A stretch of 64,000 nt of DNA from Flavivirga eckloniae (GCF_002886045.1 NZ_CP025791.1:2185001-2249000), one strand, 5' to 3'. Counted from the stretch's first letter, positions 1 through 9,272 are shown. Notes: a model not told the origin generated them from the letters alone. Numbers and translations are program-made.

Positions 1-939
1 TTCTTTTGCACTTGGGATATCTTTTAGGTGGCCTTTTTCTTTTATGTGTTGCTCAACTTCTTTTAGTGTTGGCAATTTATAAGTACTATCAAAAACAAAA
101 TCCGCCCAATTCGCATAGGTAGCTACTTTAACTTCTTCGGCGGCTATTTTTCCTTGAACTCCAAGTTTGAAGCCTTTGGTATCTGTTGTACCAATACCCA
201 CGCTACCAGTATTTCCAATTGTCATAATCTTACCTGCACCAACTATAGAGCCATGAGAAAAGTGTAACTTATTATCATGTCCATGACTTAAATGAAATAC
301 CGAATTTCCATTATTAGGCCAAAATGTTATTGCTGATTCATTATTATAATTAAGTCGAACACGTTTATTGTCTGAGGTACTAACTTCAAATTGACTAGCA
401 GGGTTCGCTGTTCCAATACCCATCTTCCCCATAAAAAAAGCACTTCCATCTGCCCGCAATTCCATTAAATGCCTCCAACTGTCCTCTGTATTCTCAATAT
501 CCAGAATATTTCTTCTCGAAGCAACATCACTATTTTTTACAGTCATAATAAACCGTGACCCGTTAGGATCTAATCTTGACCACCCATTGGGGTTCGCTTT
601 TATACCTGTTGAACCACCAATATCTGTATTGGCAGTAATAAAATTAACAACACCACGCTGTATATATGTTTCTCCATTAACATGAAGTTTTCCAAGAGGA
701 CTGGTTACACCAATACCTACACTACCACCATTCTTAATGGTCATTATGTTTGCTGTACCAACACTAGTACCATGAGAAATATTTAAATCGTTATTAAGTC
801 CATGAGCAATATGGAATATAGAATTCCCATTACCTGGCAAAAACGATACCGCTGCCTGACTGTTTCTATTTAATTCTGCTGTTTGCGCAAATCCTAAATG
901 AGTTATTATTAAACTTAAAATAACTATTACTTTTTTCAT
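1..939 (-). CDS. Secreted fibre-like protein with VGIGT motifs, 3' end cut by the window
   Basis: Open on the minus strand from an ATG at 939 to the window edge, 313 codons with no stop, so the C-terminus is missing (roughly 75 residues by comparison with the paralogue at 1755-2786). The N-terminus MKKVIVILSLIITHLGFAQ is a signal peptide. The body holds an internal duplication: a block of about 60 residues (F-x-P-x-NGNS-x-FH, then SHG and IMTI, ending in SVGIG) occurs twice. It is followed by the family's C-terminal module, with WADFVFD and a HLKDIPSAKE motif. VGIGT-type repeats are typical of Bacteroidota fibre or tail-fibre-like surface proteins. The ATG overlaps the stop of the upstream gene (ATGA), which suggests translational coupling. 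The function is not known; a surface fibre or adhesin is an inference. Confidence 0.75.
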   Translation of the reverse strand, partial: MKKVIVILSLIITHLGFAQTAELNRNSQAAVSFLPGNGNSIFHIAHGLNNDLNISHGTSVGTANIMTIKNGGSVGIGVTSPLGKLHVNGETYIQRGVVNFITANTDIGGSTGIKANPNGWSRLDPNGSRFIMTVKNSDVASRRNILDIENTEDSWRHLMELRADGSAFFMGKMGIGTANPASQFEVSTSDNKRVRLNYNNESAITFWPNNGNSVFHLSHGHDNKLHFSHGSIVGAGKIMTIGNTGSVGIGTTDTKGFKLGVQGKIAAEEVKVATYANWADFVFDSTYKLPTLKEVEQHIKEKGHLKDIPSAKE

Positions 940-1736
940 TTTTGTATCGTTTTTAATTGTTCTTCTAATTTTGTTATCCTTTCTATTAAGCATTTTAAAG
1001 TTTTGTTTTCTTCCTTCAGCATGTTTACTTTAGAAACTTGTTCTTCTAATGATTCTATTTTCTTCTGCTGCTCAATCGTATAAAGTGTTAACTCTTCTAT
1101 TTTTTTAAGAAGATTCATATCCATTTCTGCTTGCATTATTCCATTTTCCTCAAATTCTTTTGCAGAAGGCATTTCCGGCAGATGGCTATTTTCTTCAATG
1201 AATTTTTCTAATTCTTTGATACTTATAAGATTGTAACCTTCTTTAAAAACATAATCTGGAGCAGGAACATTAAGATCAATTTTCACCTCTTCCGCATGAA
1301 TTTTCCCTTTAACGGCTAGTTTCATATCTGGAGCTGTAGTACCTATACCTACATTGCCGCCGTTTATATAGGAATTACCTCCTGATCGAAATAGCACTTT
1401 TACTTGATTATTTGAATTATATAAGCCCATATAATGTTCATTAGCACCACCAAATGAAAATTGAGTTCTTTCTCCTTCAGAGCTGCTTCTTTTAAAATAA
1501 ATATCCCCTCCCCATCTGCTGCTCATGAAAGTCGTAGTTCCACTTCCTCCATCTACATAATTAATTTTAAAACCCTCTATATATGTTCCATTCAAAAGGC
1601 CAATACCTATAGCACCATTAACATGTAATTTTTGATATGGATTTGCCGTTCCTATCCCCACCTTGTCACCAGTATCTGTAATTTGTGCAAATCCTATTCC
1701 TCCAATAAAAAGGGTAACTAAAAAAAGTTTTTTCAT
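936..1736 (-). CDS. Secreted fibre-like protein with VGIGT motifs (second of four)
   Basis: 266 residues with a signal peptide (MKKLFLVTLFIGGIGFAQ). Two VGIGT-x-x-P motifs sit near residues 26-33 and 129-136. Then comes the family module with APDYVF, HLPEMPSAKEFEENG and EMDMNLLKKIEELTLY, and the protein ends in a Glu/Lys/Leu-rich heptad-like stretch that looks like a coiled coil. Such proteins are often labelled tail-fibre-like in Bacteroidota, and the layout (beta-rich fibre body, then a C-terminal trimerisation or chaperone-like region) is comparable to phage fibre proteins, although no phage genes are near. It is the second gene of a four-gene minus-strand array, coupled to its downstream neighbour by ATGA. 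The role is unknown; a surface fibre is an inference. Confidence 0.75.
   Translation of the reverse strand: MKKLFLVTLFIGGIGFAQITDTGDKVGIGTANPYQKLHVNGAIGIGLLNGTYIEGFKINYVDGGSGTTTFMSSRWGGDIYFKRSSSEGERTQFSFGGANEHYMGLYNSNNQVKVLFRSGGNSYINGGNVGIGTTAPDMKLAVKGKIHAEEVKIDLNVPAPDYVFKEGYNLISIKELEKFIEENSHLPEMPSAKEFEENGIMQAEMDMNLLKKIEELTLYTIEQQKKIESLEEQVSKVNMLKEENKTLKCLIERITKLEEQLKTIQK
1080..1332. repeat. 253-bp segment nearly identical to 2921..3173
   Basis: This segment encodes the conserved C-terminal module of the 936-1736 gene. Aligned by eye to 2921-3173 (constant offset 1841) it shows about seven substitutions and no gaps, whereas the sequence on either side is unrelated. Confidence 0.85.
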
Positions 1737-1754
1737 TATTAATTATTTTTTAAG

Positions 1755-2786
1755 TTAATTGTTATTTATACTGAGTAATTTCTCAATTTTCAATAATCGC
1801 ATAGATAGAGATTGTAATTCTTTGTTTTCTTTTTCAAGTTTTTCTATTTTATTATTCTGATTTTCAAGTTTGTTTCTTTGAAATTCGATCTCCTTTTGTT
1901 GTTCAATCGTATAAAGTGTTAATTCTTCTATTTTTTGCAGTAATTTAGAATCCATCTCTCCCAGAAAGAACCCATCTTCTTTTACTTCTTTAGCACTTGG
2001 AATATCTTTTAAATGGCCTTTTTCTTTTATGTGTTGTTCAACCTCTTTAAGTGTTGGTAAATTATAGCCATCATCAAAAACAAAATCTGCCCAGTTGGCA
2101 TAGGTCGCTACTTTTACTTCTGTTGCTGCTATTTTCCCTTGAACACCTAATTTGAAGCCTTTGGTGTTTGCAGTACCGATGCCTAAGTTCCCATTAATAG
2201 TTTGGTTTCCTTGATTGTGCAAAACCTTTGCCCAAGTGCCAATTCCATTGCTATTAACACTTCTAAAATACAATACAGGACTTGCATAAGAATTCTTAAT
2301 AGCTATTTGCCCAGAATACCTATAATTAGAGTTATTTGAGCCATGATTCATATTTAAGCCCCAAAACCAGCCAGTAGCTTCAGGAGCATTCGTTGCATTA
2401 TAACTTTGATAAAACCCACTCTGCCATAGTATATTCCAATCCGACGTATCATTTGGATCATTCAGCAATAGTTTGTCCCCTAGTATATTTCCCGAAATAT
2501 GTAATTTTTCAATTGGATTGGCTGTACCAATACCAACGTTACCATTAGTACTTAGAGACATAATATTTGACCACGTAGTTTTATTATGCCTGCCTTGGAA
2601 ATTTAATAATGTATGCCCTCCAGGATCTGTATTAATAATTCTATGTCCAAAACCAGAACCATAATTAGACGATGTCCAAGTAATAGTTTTATTAGTTAAT
2701 GGATTTGCATTTAGATTATCAAATGTGGTAGTTTGCGCACCTAGTTGCGAAACAATTAGGCTAAAAATGAACAGGTGTTTTTTCAT
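1755..2786 (-). CDS. Secreted fibre-like protein with VGIGT motifs (third of four)
   Basis: 343 residues with signal peptide MKKHLFIFSLIVSQLGAQ. The body carries an NVGIGTANP motif and a later LGIGTANTKG motif. Between them lies a Trp/Tyr/Asn-rich stretch (WNILWQSGFYQSYNA and onwards) of the kind seen in phage-like fibre collars. The C-terminal module is the second subtype: WADFVFDDGYNLPTLKEVEQ, HLKDIPSAKEVKEDG, then EMDSKLLQKIEELTLY and a long coiled coil (QRNKLENQNNKIEKLEKEN). This subtype matches the truncated gene at 1-939 rather than its direct neighbours, so subtypes alternate along the array. It is probably exported to the surface; binding target and secretion route are unknown. Confidence 0.75.
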   Translation of the reverse strand: MKKHLFIFSLIVSQLGAQTTTFDNLNANPLTNKTITWTSSNYGSGFGHRIINTDPGGHTLLNFQGRHNKTTWSNIMSLSTNGNVGIGTANPIEKLHISGNILGDKLLLNDPNDTSDWNILWQSGFYQSYNATNAPEATGWFWGLNMNHGSNNSNYRYSGQIAIKNSYASPVLYFRSVNSNGIGTWAKVLHNQGNQTINGNLGIGTANTKGFKLGVQGKIAATEVKVATYANWADFVFDDGYNLPTLKEVEQHIKEKGHLKDIPSAKEVKEDGFFLGEMDSKLLQKIEELTLYTIEQQKEIEFQRNKLENQNNKIEKLEKENKELQSLSMRLLKIEKLLSINNN

Positions 2787-2797
2787 AATGATTTATA

Positions 2798-3718
2798 TTA
2801 ATTTTCAGAAACCAATAATGCTTCTATTTTTCTTAGACGAGCTTCTTGTAACTCCAATTTTTCTTCAAGGGTTTTTATCATTAAATCTTTATTCTCTAAG
2901 GACTTTTCTTGTTCAATAACATAAAGGGTTAACTCTTCTATTTTTTTAAGAAGATTCATATCCATTTCTGCTTGCATTATTCCATTTTCCTCAAATTCTT
3001 TTGCAGAAGGTATTTCCGGTAGATGACTATTTTCTTTAATGAATTTTTCTAATTCTTTGATACTTATAAGATTGTAACCCTCTTTAAAAACATAATCAGG
3101 AGCAGGAACATTAAGATCAATTTTCACCTCTTCCGCATGAATTTTCCCTTTAACGGCTAGTTTCATATCTGGATTCGATGTCCCAATTCCTACATTCCCA
3201 TTATTAATTATAAAATCCCCTGATGTAAAATACCATTCTCTTTTATAAGGTACATCTTCATATAAGTTTACATCTGGAACAAGAGAAGTGGCACCAGGAA
3301 TAGTAAAAATTAAATTAGCTTCTTTTGTAACCGAACATTCAAATGACATATGTCCATGCCCTCCGTTAGAGTAGCCCCATAATTCATAGGTTTTCAAACC
3401 TGTTTTCTTTAATTTTAATACGGCCTGCTTTATTCCTATTACATTATTTTGCCAATCTGATTCTGAAGAGGTTGGCCCCTCTCTTAACCTTATAAAAGCT
3501 GACGAGTTATATTTAATCCAAGTATTTACATAATTAAAATCTAATGCAATATTTACAGAATTATAATTACCATTACCTGTTAAATCAATTTCAAATAGTT
3601 TATACCATTTTCCACTTGAACTTGGCCCCAGATTATACTTCTTATTATAATTATCTTGAGCATTTAAAAATAATGTTGCACATAAAGAAAAACAGAAAAT
3701 AAGGAATCGTTTATTCAT
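2798..3718 (-). CDS. Secreted fibre-like protein with VGIGT motif (fourth of four, first transcribed)
   Basis: 306 residues with signal peptide MNKRFLIFCFSLCATLFLNAQ. The N-terminal body (about residues 25-170) differs from the other three: a beta-rich stretch containing KWYKLFEIDLTGNGNYNSV and a GGHGHMSFECSV segment, ending at NVGIGTSNPDMKL. The C-terminal module is the APDYVF subtype, almost identical to that of the 936-1736 gene, followed by a coiled coil. As the most upstream gene of the array it should carry the promoter, but no convincing TAnnTTTG element was found before it. The N-terminal half looks exchangeable against a fixed C-terminal module. Function unknown; a surface fibre or adhesin is inferred. 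Confidence 0.75.
   Translation of the reverse strand: MNKRFLIFCFSLCATLFLNAQDNYNKKYNLGPSSSGKWYKLFEIDLTGNGNYNSVNIALDFNYVNTWIKYNSSAFIRLREGPTSSESDWQNNVIGIKQAVLKLKKTGLKTYELWGYSNGGHGHMSFECSVTKEANLIFTIPGATSLVPDVNLYEDVPYKREWYFTSGDFIINNGNVGIGTSNPDMKLAVKGKIHAEEVKIDLNVPAPDYVFKEGYNLISIKELEKFIKENSHLPEIPSAKEFEENGIMQAEMDMNLLKKIEELTLYVIEQEKSLENKDLMIKTLEEKLELQEARLRKIEALLVSEN
2921..3173. repeat. 253-bp segment nearly identical to 1080..1332
   Basis: Partner of the segment at 1080-1332, in the same orientation and encoding the same C-terminal protein module. The strong nucleotide identity next to unrelated flanks points to recent duplication or gene conversion. Confidence 0.85.
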
Positions 3719-4089
3719 AATATTGTTGTTTAAAAAAATAAAAAATCAGGTTGTATTTATTCTTTTAAAACTACCACTATAAAATGAAAAATCGCTAAGG
3801 CTTGTCCTTACAATTTATAAGGATTTCCCTTATTTTTTATAAGGCTTTGATAAGTGTGAATGAGCAAATAGGGACCTATTATAAACTTCAATAAATCATT
3901 AAAAAGAAACAATACATGTCCCCTTATGCAGTTTAGAGTTAATGAAATTGAGGAGGTAGAAATGCAAAGAAAAATACACTTCATTTTCTTTAAAACCATA
4001 AAACAATATGCGTACAAAAAAGAATCCCACATGCATTTGTTAAAATACATATGGGATACTCTAAAAATAGGTCAGAGGTATCTTTTTAA
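3719..4089. other. Intergenic stretch between susD and the fibre array
   Basis: 371 bp with no convincing gene. It holds a probable terminator for susD (4014-4058), a short AT-rich stretch with TTATAAGG-type repeats around 3817-3845, and a 43-codon plus-strand frame at 3962-4093 preceded by GAGGAGG. An 80-codon minus-strand frame at 3808-4050 has no recognisable features and is rejected. Confidence 0.5.
4014..4058 (-). terminator. Probable rho-independent terminator of susD
   Basis: ATCCCACATG and CATATGGGAT form a stem with one mismatch around a loop of about 13 nt. Read on the minus strand it is followed by a T-rich run (TTCTTTTTT). It lies just after the susD stop codon. Confidence 0.6.
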
Positions 4090-5658
4090 TTAGTAACTGT
4101 ATAAAACTGGTCCCATTTGAAGGGTTGGCTCCATGGATACTGATGGCGCATTTGTCGCAAACCAAAGGTTATCACCAAAAACCCCCTCAATAATGGTAAC
4201 ACCACTAATAGCCTTCTTTAAGTTTTCTTCATTGAAACTTTCCATTGAAGAAGGGTATCTTGCCCTAACTGGATATCCATTGTCTGCATAAACCCCTATT
4301 CTAAAGAAATCCAGTCTGGGAAAGCCCGTTCTTCTTATCATAGAAAAGGTATTTGTACTCTGTCCAAATTGTGCGATATACCTTTGAGTTATAATTTGCT
4401 CTAATGCATTACCAGCATTATATGTTACCAATGGAGATCCCAAATAAGCTGCCGTATCTGCAGCATCAACTCCCAATTCTTCCATATTGGCAGTTATACC
4501 GTTTTCATAAGCAGTTTGGGCAGTTGTTCCCACATTTATACTTTTTAAACTAGCTTCGGCTTTAATAAATAAAATTTCCGAATACGTTATTATTGGTCTC
4601 ATACGTAAACTTGTATAAGAATTGGATAACTGACTCACGGAATCTCTTGCTACTCTTTTAAACCCACTAGGGTTATCGTTATCGAATGCCGGAGGCAAAC
4701 CTATATATGTATCCGCATTTAAATAACCTTCTGCGGGTGCTACCAACACTTTCATTCTTGGATCCTGTCTTTCTCCCAGAATATTTAAAAACCCTGTTAC
4801 TACATTAGGTTTGAAATTATTATTATTAATAAATTTAACCATAGGGTCTCCATACGTTCCTGTACCTTCGTCCCAAGTTATTCCAATGTTGTCTGCATTA
4901 CTTTCTATAACAGGATGTTGTGATGGATTAGAAAAAATTGCTTCCAAACCAGTCGCAGCAAATGACGGGTCTACATCAGAAATCCTTAAAAGAATACGCA
5001 CTCGTAGTGAATTGGCAAACTTTTTCCATTTCAATATATCTCCTCCACAAAACGCATCAGATTGTGCAACCATAGTAGTTCCTGATTCTCCTGATAAATC
5101 AAAGGTACTGTTGGCTTCTTCCAATAATTGTAAAACCCCTTTTAGAATCTCTTCCTGAGAATCGAATTTCGGTTTATTGTATTTTGGTTCATCAAACAAC
5201 TCACCTTTTTGTGCATCGGTAAAAGGAATTGGACCAAATACCTCGGTCATGTTTTCGTATATCCATGCTTTCATTACTAGTGCTGCCGCTCTGTAATTGG
5301 GGTGTGGAGCTTCATCGGTATTACCCAGTACACGTTCAACTAAAGGTAACGCCGAAGTAACCAAATTATGGTATATCCAAAATTCATTGTAATCTTCTGC
5401 CGGATTCGGATCTATAAAATCTACAGGATCAAGTGTGTGATTGTAATATTGAACCCATTTGGCCATGCCATCATTAGAGCTAACAACATTATCCATCAAC
5501 TCTTTCGCAGCTGTTAATTGAGCTCCCAACAGCATACCTTCGTTACTACCAACTATTTGATCGTTTGGGTTGGTGTTTATCTCCTCAAAATTATTGGTAC
5601 AAGATGTTACCGATAAAATCACAGAACATAATATGATTAAAAATTTTATTGTTTTCAT
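4090..5658 (-). CDS. susD: SusD/RagB-family nutrient-binding outer-membrane lipoprotein
   Basis: 522 residues. The N-terminus has a lipoprotein signal ending SVTSC, with Cys20 as the lipidated residue. NFEEINTNPND after the signal is typical of the SusD-like 2 subfamily. SusD proteins sit on the cell surface as a lid on the SusC channel and capture oligosaccharides or peptides for TonB-dependent import. The start lies 26 bp after the susC stop on the same strand, so the two genes form the usual pair, and a terminator follows. No glycoside hydrolase, peptidase or sulfatase is nearby, so the substrate cannot be inferred. The family call is secure; the symbol denotes the family only. Confidence 0.93.
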   Translation of the reverse strand: MKTIKFLIILCSVILSVTSCTNNFEEINTNPNDQIVGSNEGMLLGAQLTAAKELMDNVVSSNDGMAKWVQYYNHTLDPVDFIDPNPAEDYNEFWIYHNLVTSALPLVERVLGNTDEAPHPNYRAAALVMKAWIYENMTEVFGPIPFTDAQKGELFDEPKYNKPKFDSQEEILKGVLQLLEEANSTFDLSGESGTTMVAQSDAFCGGDILKWKKFANSLRVRILLRISDVDPSFAATGLEAIFSNPSQHPVIESNADNIGITWDEGTGTYGDPMVKFINNNNFKPNVVTGFLNILGERQDPRMKVLVAPAEGYLNADTYIGLPPAFDNDNPSGFKRVARDSVSQLSNSYTSLRMRPIITYSEILFIKAEASLKSINVGTTAQTAYENGITANMEELGVDAADTAAYLGSPLVTYNAGNALEQIITQRYIAQFGQSTNTFSMIRRTGFPRLDFFRIGVYADNGYPVRARYPSSMESFNEENLKKAISGVTIIEGVFGDNLWFATNAPSVSMEPTLQMGPVLYSY

Positions 5659-5684
5659 CTTCTATTTTTTTATTGATTATTAAA

Positions 5685-8600
5685 TTAGAAACTTACAGAC
5701 AGGTTCATTCCATAACTTTTGGAATTGGGCACAGCTCCATATTCCATACCAACTCCATTATTTAAACTACCCATACTAGCAGTTTCTGTATCTATACCGT
5801 TCAGCCCATTCTTAATAAGCCATAGATTTCTACCAACCAGTGATAATCTCGCATTAGCTATCCCTAATTTTCCTAAGATTTTTTTACTGGCATTATAACT
5901 TACTGAAAGCTCTCTTAATTTGATGTTAGTGGCATCCCATGCCGTTGCTTCCGTAGGGATATTCCAACCAGAAAACATATCTTGGGGTGTTATGGCTATA
6001 GTATTTGGTTTACCGGTCTCAACATCAATCCCATCAAAAATATAGCCTCCCCCATCTGCTATAGGGTTTCTTACCGGAACACCATTAGCATTTAAATCAA
6101 CACTCTCATGATTATGACCATATCTCCCCATATATTGTTCGGTAGTCGACAATACATGCCCCCCAGATCTTACATCGACCAAAAAACTAAGCTGAACATT
6201 TTTATAAGTAAACGTATTGTTTATTCCTCCAGTCCAATCGGAAGGAGCGATAATACCCAAGGTACTTGTACCAGCGCTTTGCCATTGATTCGTCATTGGA
6301 ATTCCATTTCTAGTAAGTATTTTTCCAGTACCTGTAATATTATCTTCAAGAGTATAACCAAAGGTTGCAAAATTATCGGCTTGTCTGGCAATAGTATTAT
6401 ACCCTTCTTCGCTATCTCTAAAATATTTGAATCCTTTTATAATGCCATATGGAGAACCATTTTCTGCAAGTATTTCAGCACCAAGCCATGCCCCTATAAT
6501 CTTCGATGTAACCAAATCTTCTGGAAACCCAGTAACTGTGCCTTTGTTTTTAGCCCAATTTATGTTTACGTCCCAGTTAAAATTATTGGTAGAAATTGGA
6601 TTAACATTTAAGCTTAGTTCTATACCCTTGTTGGAAATTGTTCCTGCATTTATAAATGAGTTTCTAGCGCCTCTTTCCCACGCACTTGCTACTTGAATAA
6701 GTTGGTTGCTGGATTCTCTCTCATAGTATGCAACATCTAATCTTACTTTACTATCGAAAAAGTATAATTCGGTACCCAGTTCAAAGGACGTGGTTTCTTC
6801 TGGAATCAAGCCTGTAGCAGGAATTACATTTTCCAAGCCTAATACTGGGCTACCATTAAAAGGAACAGCTTCTCTTTTTACAAACCTGTTTAAAGCATAA
6901 GGCCTTGTATCGTCACCAACCTTTGCCCAATTAGCTCTTAATTTACCATAGCTTAATACATGATTTTTTATACCAAATGCATCTGTAAAGATTAAACTCC
7001 CTGCGACGGATGGATAGAAAAACGACCATTCGTCTCGAGGAAGCGTTGAAGACCAATCGTTCCTCCCTGTTACAGTAAGAAACGCATAGTTTTTATAGTT
7101 TAGCTCCACAGAACTAAATAAACTATTAACCTTTTTTTCTGTTATACTGTTTCTCGTAACGACAGGAGATGCCGAATTTCCTAAATTATAAACACCTCTT
7201 ACAAGCAAACCGCCTTCTGTTCTTGAAAATTTATTATTACTATCCTCATCTCTTACGGCTATACCCGTCATAAAATTAAGATTAAGGTCCTTAAAAATGT
7301 CTTTATCGATAGTTAACCTAGCGTCCAGATTAACTTCTTTATTCAAATTAATTCCTTCTGAATAGTACCCATCGCTATACAAATGTTTAGCTTCTATTCT
7401 GGAATGTTCGGTTACGTTCCTGTCCTGAAATAAATTACCCTGTAAAGAAAGCCAATCTGTAATGGCATAGGTTAACCCTATATTAACACTAAATCTGTTT
7501 CTTATAACTGGTTTTAAATTTTCATAGAGATTCCAATAAGGGTTCCCTCCTCTTTCAGAAAAGCTTTTTCTGTTACCGAACTCATCTTTATAGTCCCTTA
7601 AGTCTCTAATATCTATATTAGTTGGTATTGACATTATTTGCCAAAGACCTCCATCGCCCCCACTTGTACCACCAAAGGAAGCTCTATTATTACTAGTCAT
7701 TTTAGAACCGGTTCCCACAAAATTAAGCGTTAGTTTTTCGCCTAACTGAAATGTAGAATTTATACTTCCTGTTATTCTTTTTAAACCTGTATTGGGAACA
7801 ATACCTTTTATATCTTGATGCCCAATGGATAATCGAGCATTAGAACTTTCTGTTACATGCGTTAATGATAAATTGTGCTGGGCTGTATACCCTGTTTCAT
7901 AGAAATTCTTATAATTATTAGCTCCATAAGGCAACCATGGTTTTACCACAGCGCCACCTGTAATCGGATCCCATTGAGATATTTGCTGACCATTATATTC
8001 CGGTCCCCACAATCTAACTTCCGACTCGTTTACCCCTGCTCCATTACCATCTATATAACTAAACTCACCATTTAAACCCTGACCATATCTTAATTGTCGT
8101 TCGGGCAAAGTCAAAGCCGATTGAAATGTAATACCAGAAGACATTGTTACTTCCCATCCTTTTTGTCCAGACTTACCTTTTTTAGTAGTTATCATAATAA
8201 CACCATTAGCCCCTCTGGCACCATAAAGGGCTGTTGCACTAGCTCCTTTTAGAATACTTACGCTCTCAATATCATTCGGGTTAATATCCGATAAAGGATT
8301 TCCAAGATCGTTATATCCTATGGTTGGCGAAAAAATACTTTCTGATAGAGATCGATTACTTAATAAAGGCAACCCATCAAGAACATATAAAGGCTGATTA
8401 TCTGATGATAAAGACGTTACCCCTCTAATGATCACCCTTGGGGTTCCGTCAACACCATTAGAAGATCCAAATACCTGTACACCCGGAGCTTTAGCAGCCA
8501 AGTTTAAAAGAACACTTGGTTCTCCAGTAGCATTTAACTCTTCTGCCCCAATTTGATCTATGGCATAACCAACAGCCTTTCTTTCTTTTTTAATGCCAAG

Positions 8601-9272
8601 TGCGGTCACAATAATTTCTGAAAGTTCATCTGTACTTTCTTCAAGTTGTACATCAATGGTTGTTAAATCGTTAACTGGAACTTCTTTTGGAGTAAACCCC
8701 AAATATGACACTACAAGTATTGCTTTTTTATCTGAAACATTGATGGAATAGCTACCATCAAAACCTGTCTGCGCTCCTCTTGTTGTACCTTTTACCAAAA
8801 TATTGGCACCAATTAAAGGGTTGTTGTTTTTATCGGTTACTCTACCGGTTATAGTAATTCCCTGTTGAGGTCTGGGATTTATTTTATTTTCCAAATTAAC
8901 CCTCGATACGTAATCTCCTTTGGTTAGAACAATTTGTCTGTCAAGTACCCTATAACTGATATTCGTGTCAGCAAACAATAGATTTAAGATCATATTGATT
9001 TGCTTTTTTTTAACCTTTATGGATATCGTTCTATTTAAATCAATTTCCCAACTGCTATACAGAAAACGAAATTCCGTTTTATCTTCAATTTTATCAAATA
9101 CAGCTCCTAGGGTCGTCTGGTCCATATCCAATGAAACCTTTGTTTTTTGCCCATAACTATTTGCCTGTAATTGAAATAAAGTAGCGGTTAAAAACACAAT
9201 AAATAATTTCATTTTCAAATCAAATTTTGGCAATGACAACAGATCACTACCATCAGTGTTAGTTTTTTTCAT
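5685..9272 (-). CDS. susC: SusC/RagA-family TonB-dependent receptor with N-terminal signalling domain
   Basis: 1195 residues. A hydrophilic leader of about 20 residues precedes the signal peptide (MKLFIVFLTATLFQLQANSYGQ); such extended leaders are common in flavobacterial SusC proteins, so the upstream ATG is kept. Order of domains: STN secretin/TonB short N-terminal domain (about 48-115), carboxypeptidase-D-like regulatory domain (about 138-215, with GRVTDKNNNPLIGANILVKG), plug (about 220-345, with PLYVLDGLP), then the beta-barrel ending in a terminal Phe (NLSVSF). The STN domain is the part that contacts a FecR-type anti-sigma factor, and one is encoded directly upstream. The protein should therefore both import the substrate and report its presence. 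Next gene: the SusD lipoprotein. Confidence 0.94.
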   Translation of the reverse strand: MKKTNTDGSDLLSLPKFDLKMKLFIVFLTATLFQLQANSYGQKTKVSLDMDQTTLGAVFDKIEDKTEFRFLYSSWEIDLNRTISIKVKKKQINMILNLLFADTNISYRVLDRQIVLTKGDYVSRVNLENKINPRPQQGITITGRVTDKNNNPLIGANILVKGTTRGAQTGFDGSYSINVSDKKAILVVSYLGFTPKEVPVNDLTTIDVQLEESTDELSEIIVTALGIKKERKAVGYAIDQIGAEELNATGEPSVLLNLAAKAPGVQVFGSSNGVDGTPRVIIRGVTSLSSDNQPLYVLDGLPLLSNRSLSESIFSPTIGYNDLGNPLSDINPNDIESVSILKGASATALYGARGANGVIMITTKKGKSGQKGWEVTMSSGITFQSALTLPERQLRYGQGLNGEFSYIDGNGAGVNESEVRLWGPEYNGQQISQWDPITGGAVVKPWLPYGANNYKNFYETGYTAQHNLSLTHVTESSNARLSIGHQDIKGIVPNTGLKRITGSINSTFQLGEKLTLNFVGTGSKMTSNNRASFGGTSGGDGGLWQIMSIPTNIDIRDLRDYKDEFGNRKSFSERGGNPYWNLYENLKPVIRNRFSVNIGLTYAITDWLSLQGNLFQDRNVTEHSRIEAKHLYSDGYYSEGINLNKEVNLDARLTIDKDIFKDLNLNFMTGIAVRDEDSNNKFSRTEGGLLVRGVYNLGNSASPVVTRNSITEKKVNSLFSSVELNYKNYAFLTVTGRNDWSSTLPRDEWSFFYPSVAGSLIFTDAFGIKNHVLSYGKLRANWAKVGDDTRPYALNRFVKREAVPFNGSPVLGLENVIPATGLIPEETTSFELGTELYFFDSKVRLDVAYYERESSNQLIQVASAWERGARNSFINAGTISNKGIELSLNVNPISTNNFNWDVNINWAKNKGTVTGFPEDLVTSKIIGAWLGAEILAENGSPYGIIKGFKYFRDSEEGYNTIARQADNFATFGYTLEDNITGTGKILTRNGIPMTNQWQSAGTSTLGIIAPSDWTGGINNTFTYKNVQLSFLVDVRSGGHVLSTTEQYMGRYGHNHESVDLNANGVPVRNPIADGGGYIFDGIDVETGKPNTIAITPQDMFSGWNIPTEATAWDATNIKLRELSVSYNASKKILGKLGIANARLSLVGRNLWLIKNGLNGIDTETASMGSLNNGVGMEYGAVPNSKSYGMNLSVSF

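Noticed and set aside
1-3718. Tail-fibre-like genes as part of a prophage or contractile injection system
   Set aside because: Each has its own signal peptide and no sheath, baseplate or tube genes are near, so export by the cell is more likely.
3808-4050. 80-codon minus-strand frame after susD
   Set aside because: Overlaps the probable susD terminator, low-complexity and Cys/Leu/Phe-rich without signal or domain pattern; composition fits translated AT-rich intergenic DNA.
4811-5158. 115-codon plus-strand frame inside susD
   Set aside because: Antisense to a well-supported lipoprotein gene and without own features.
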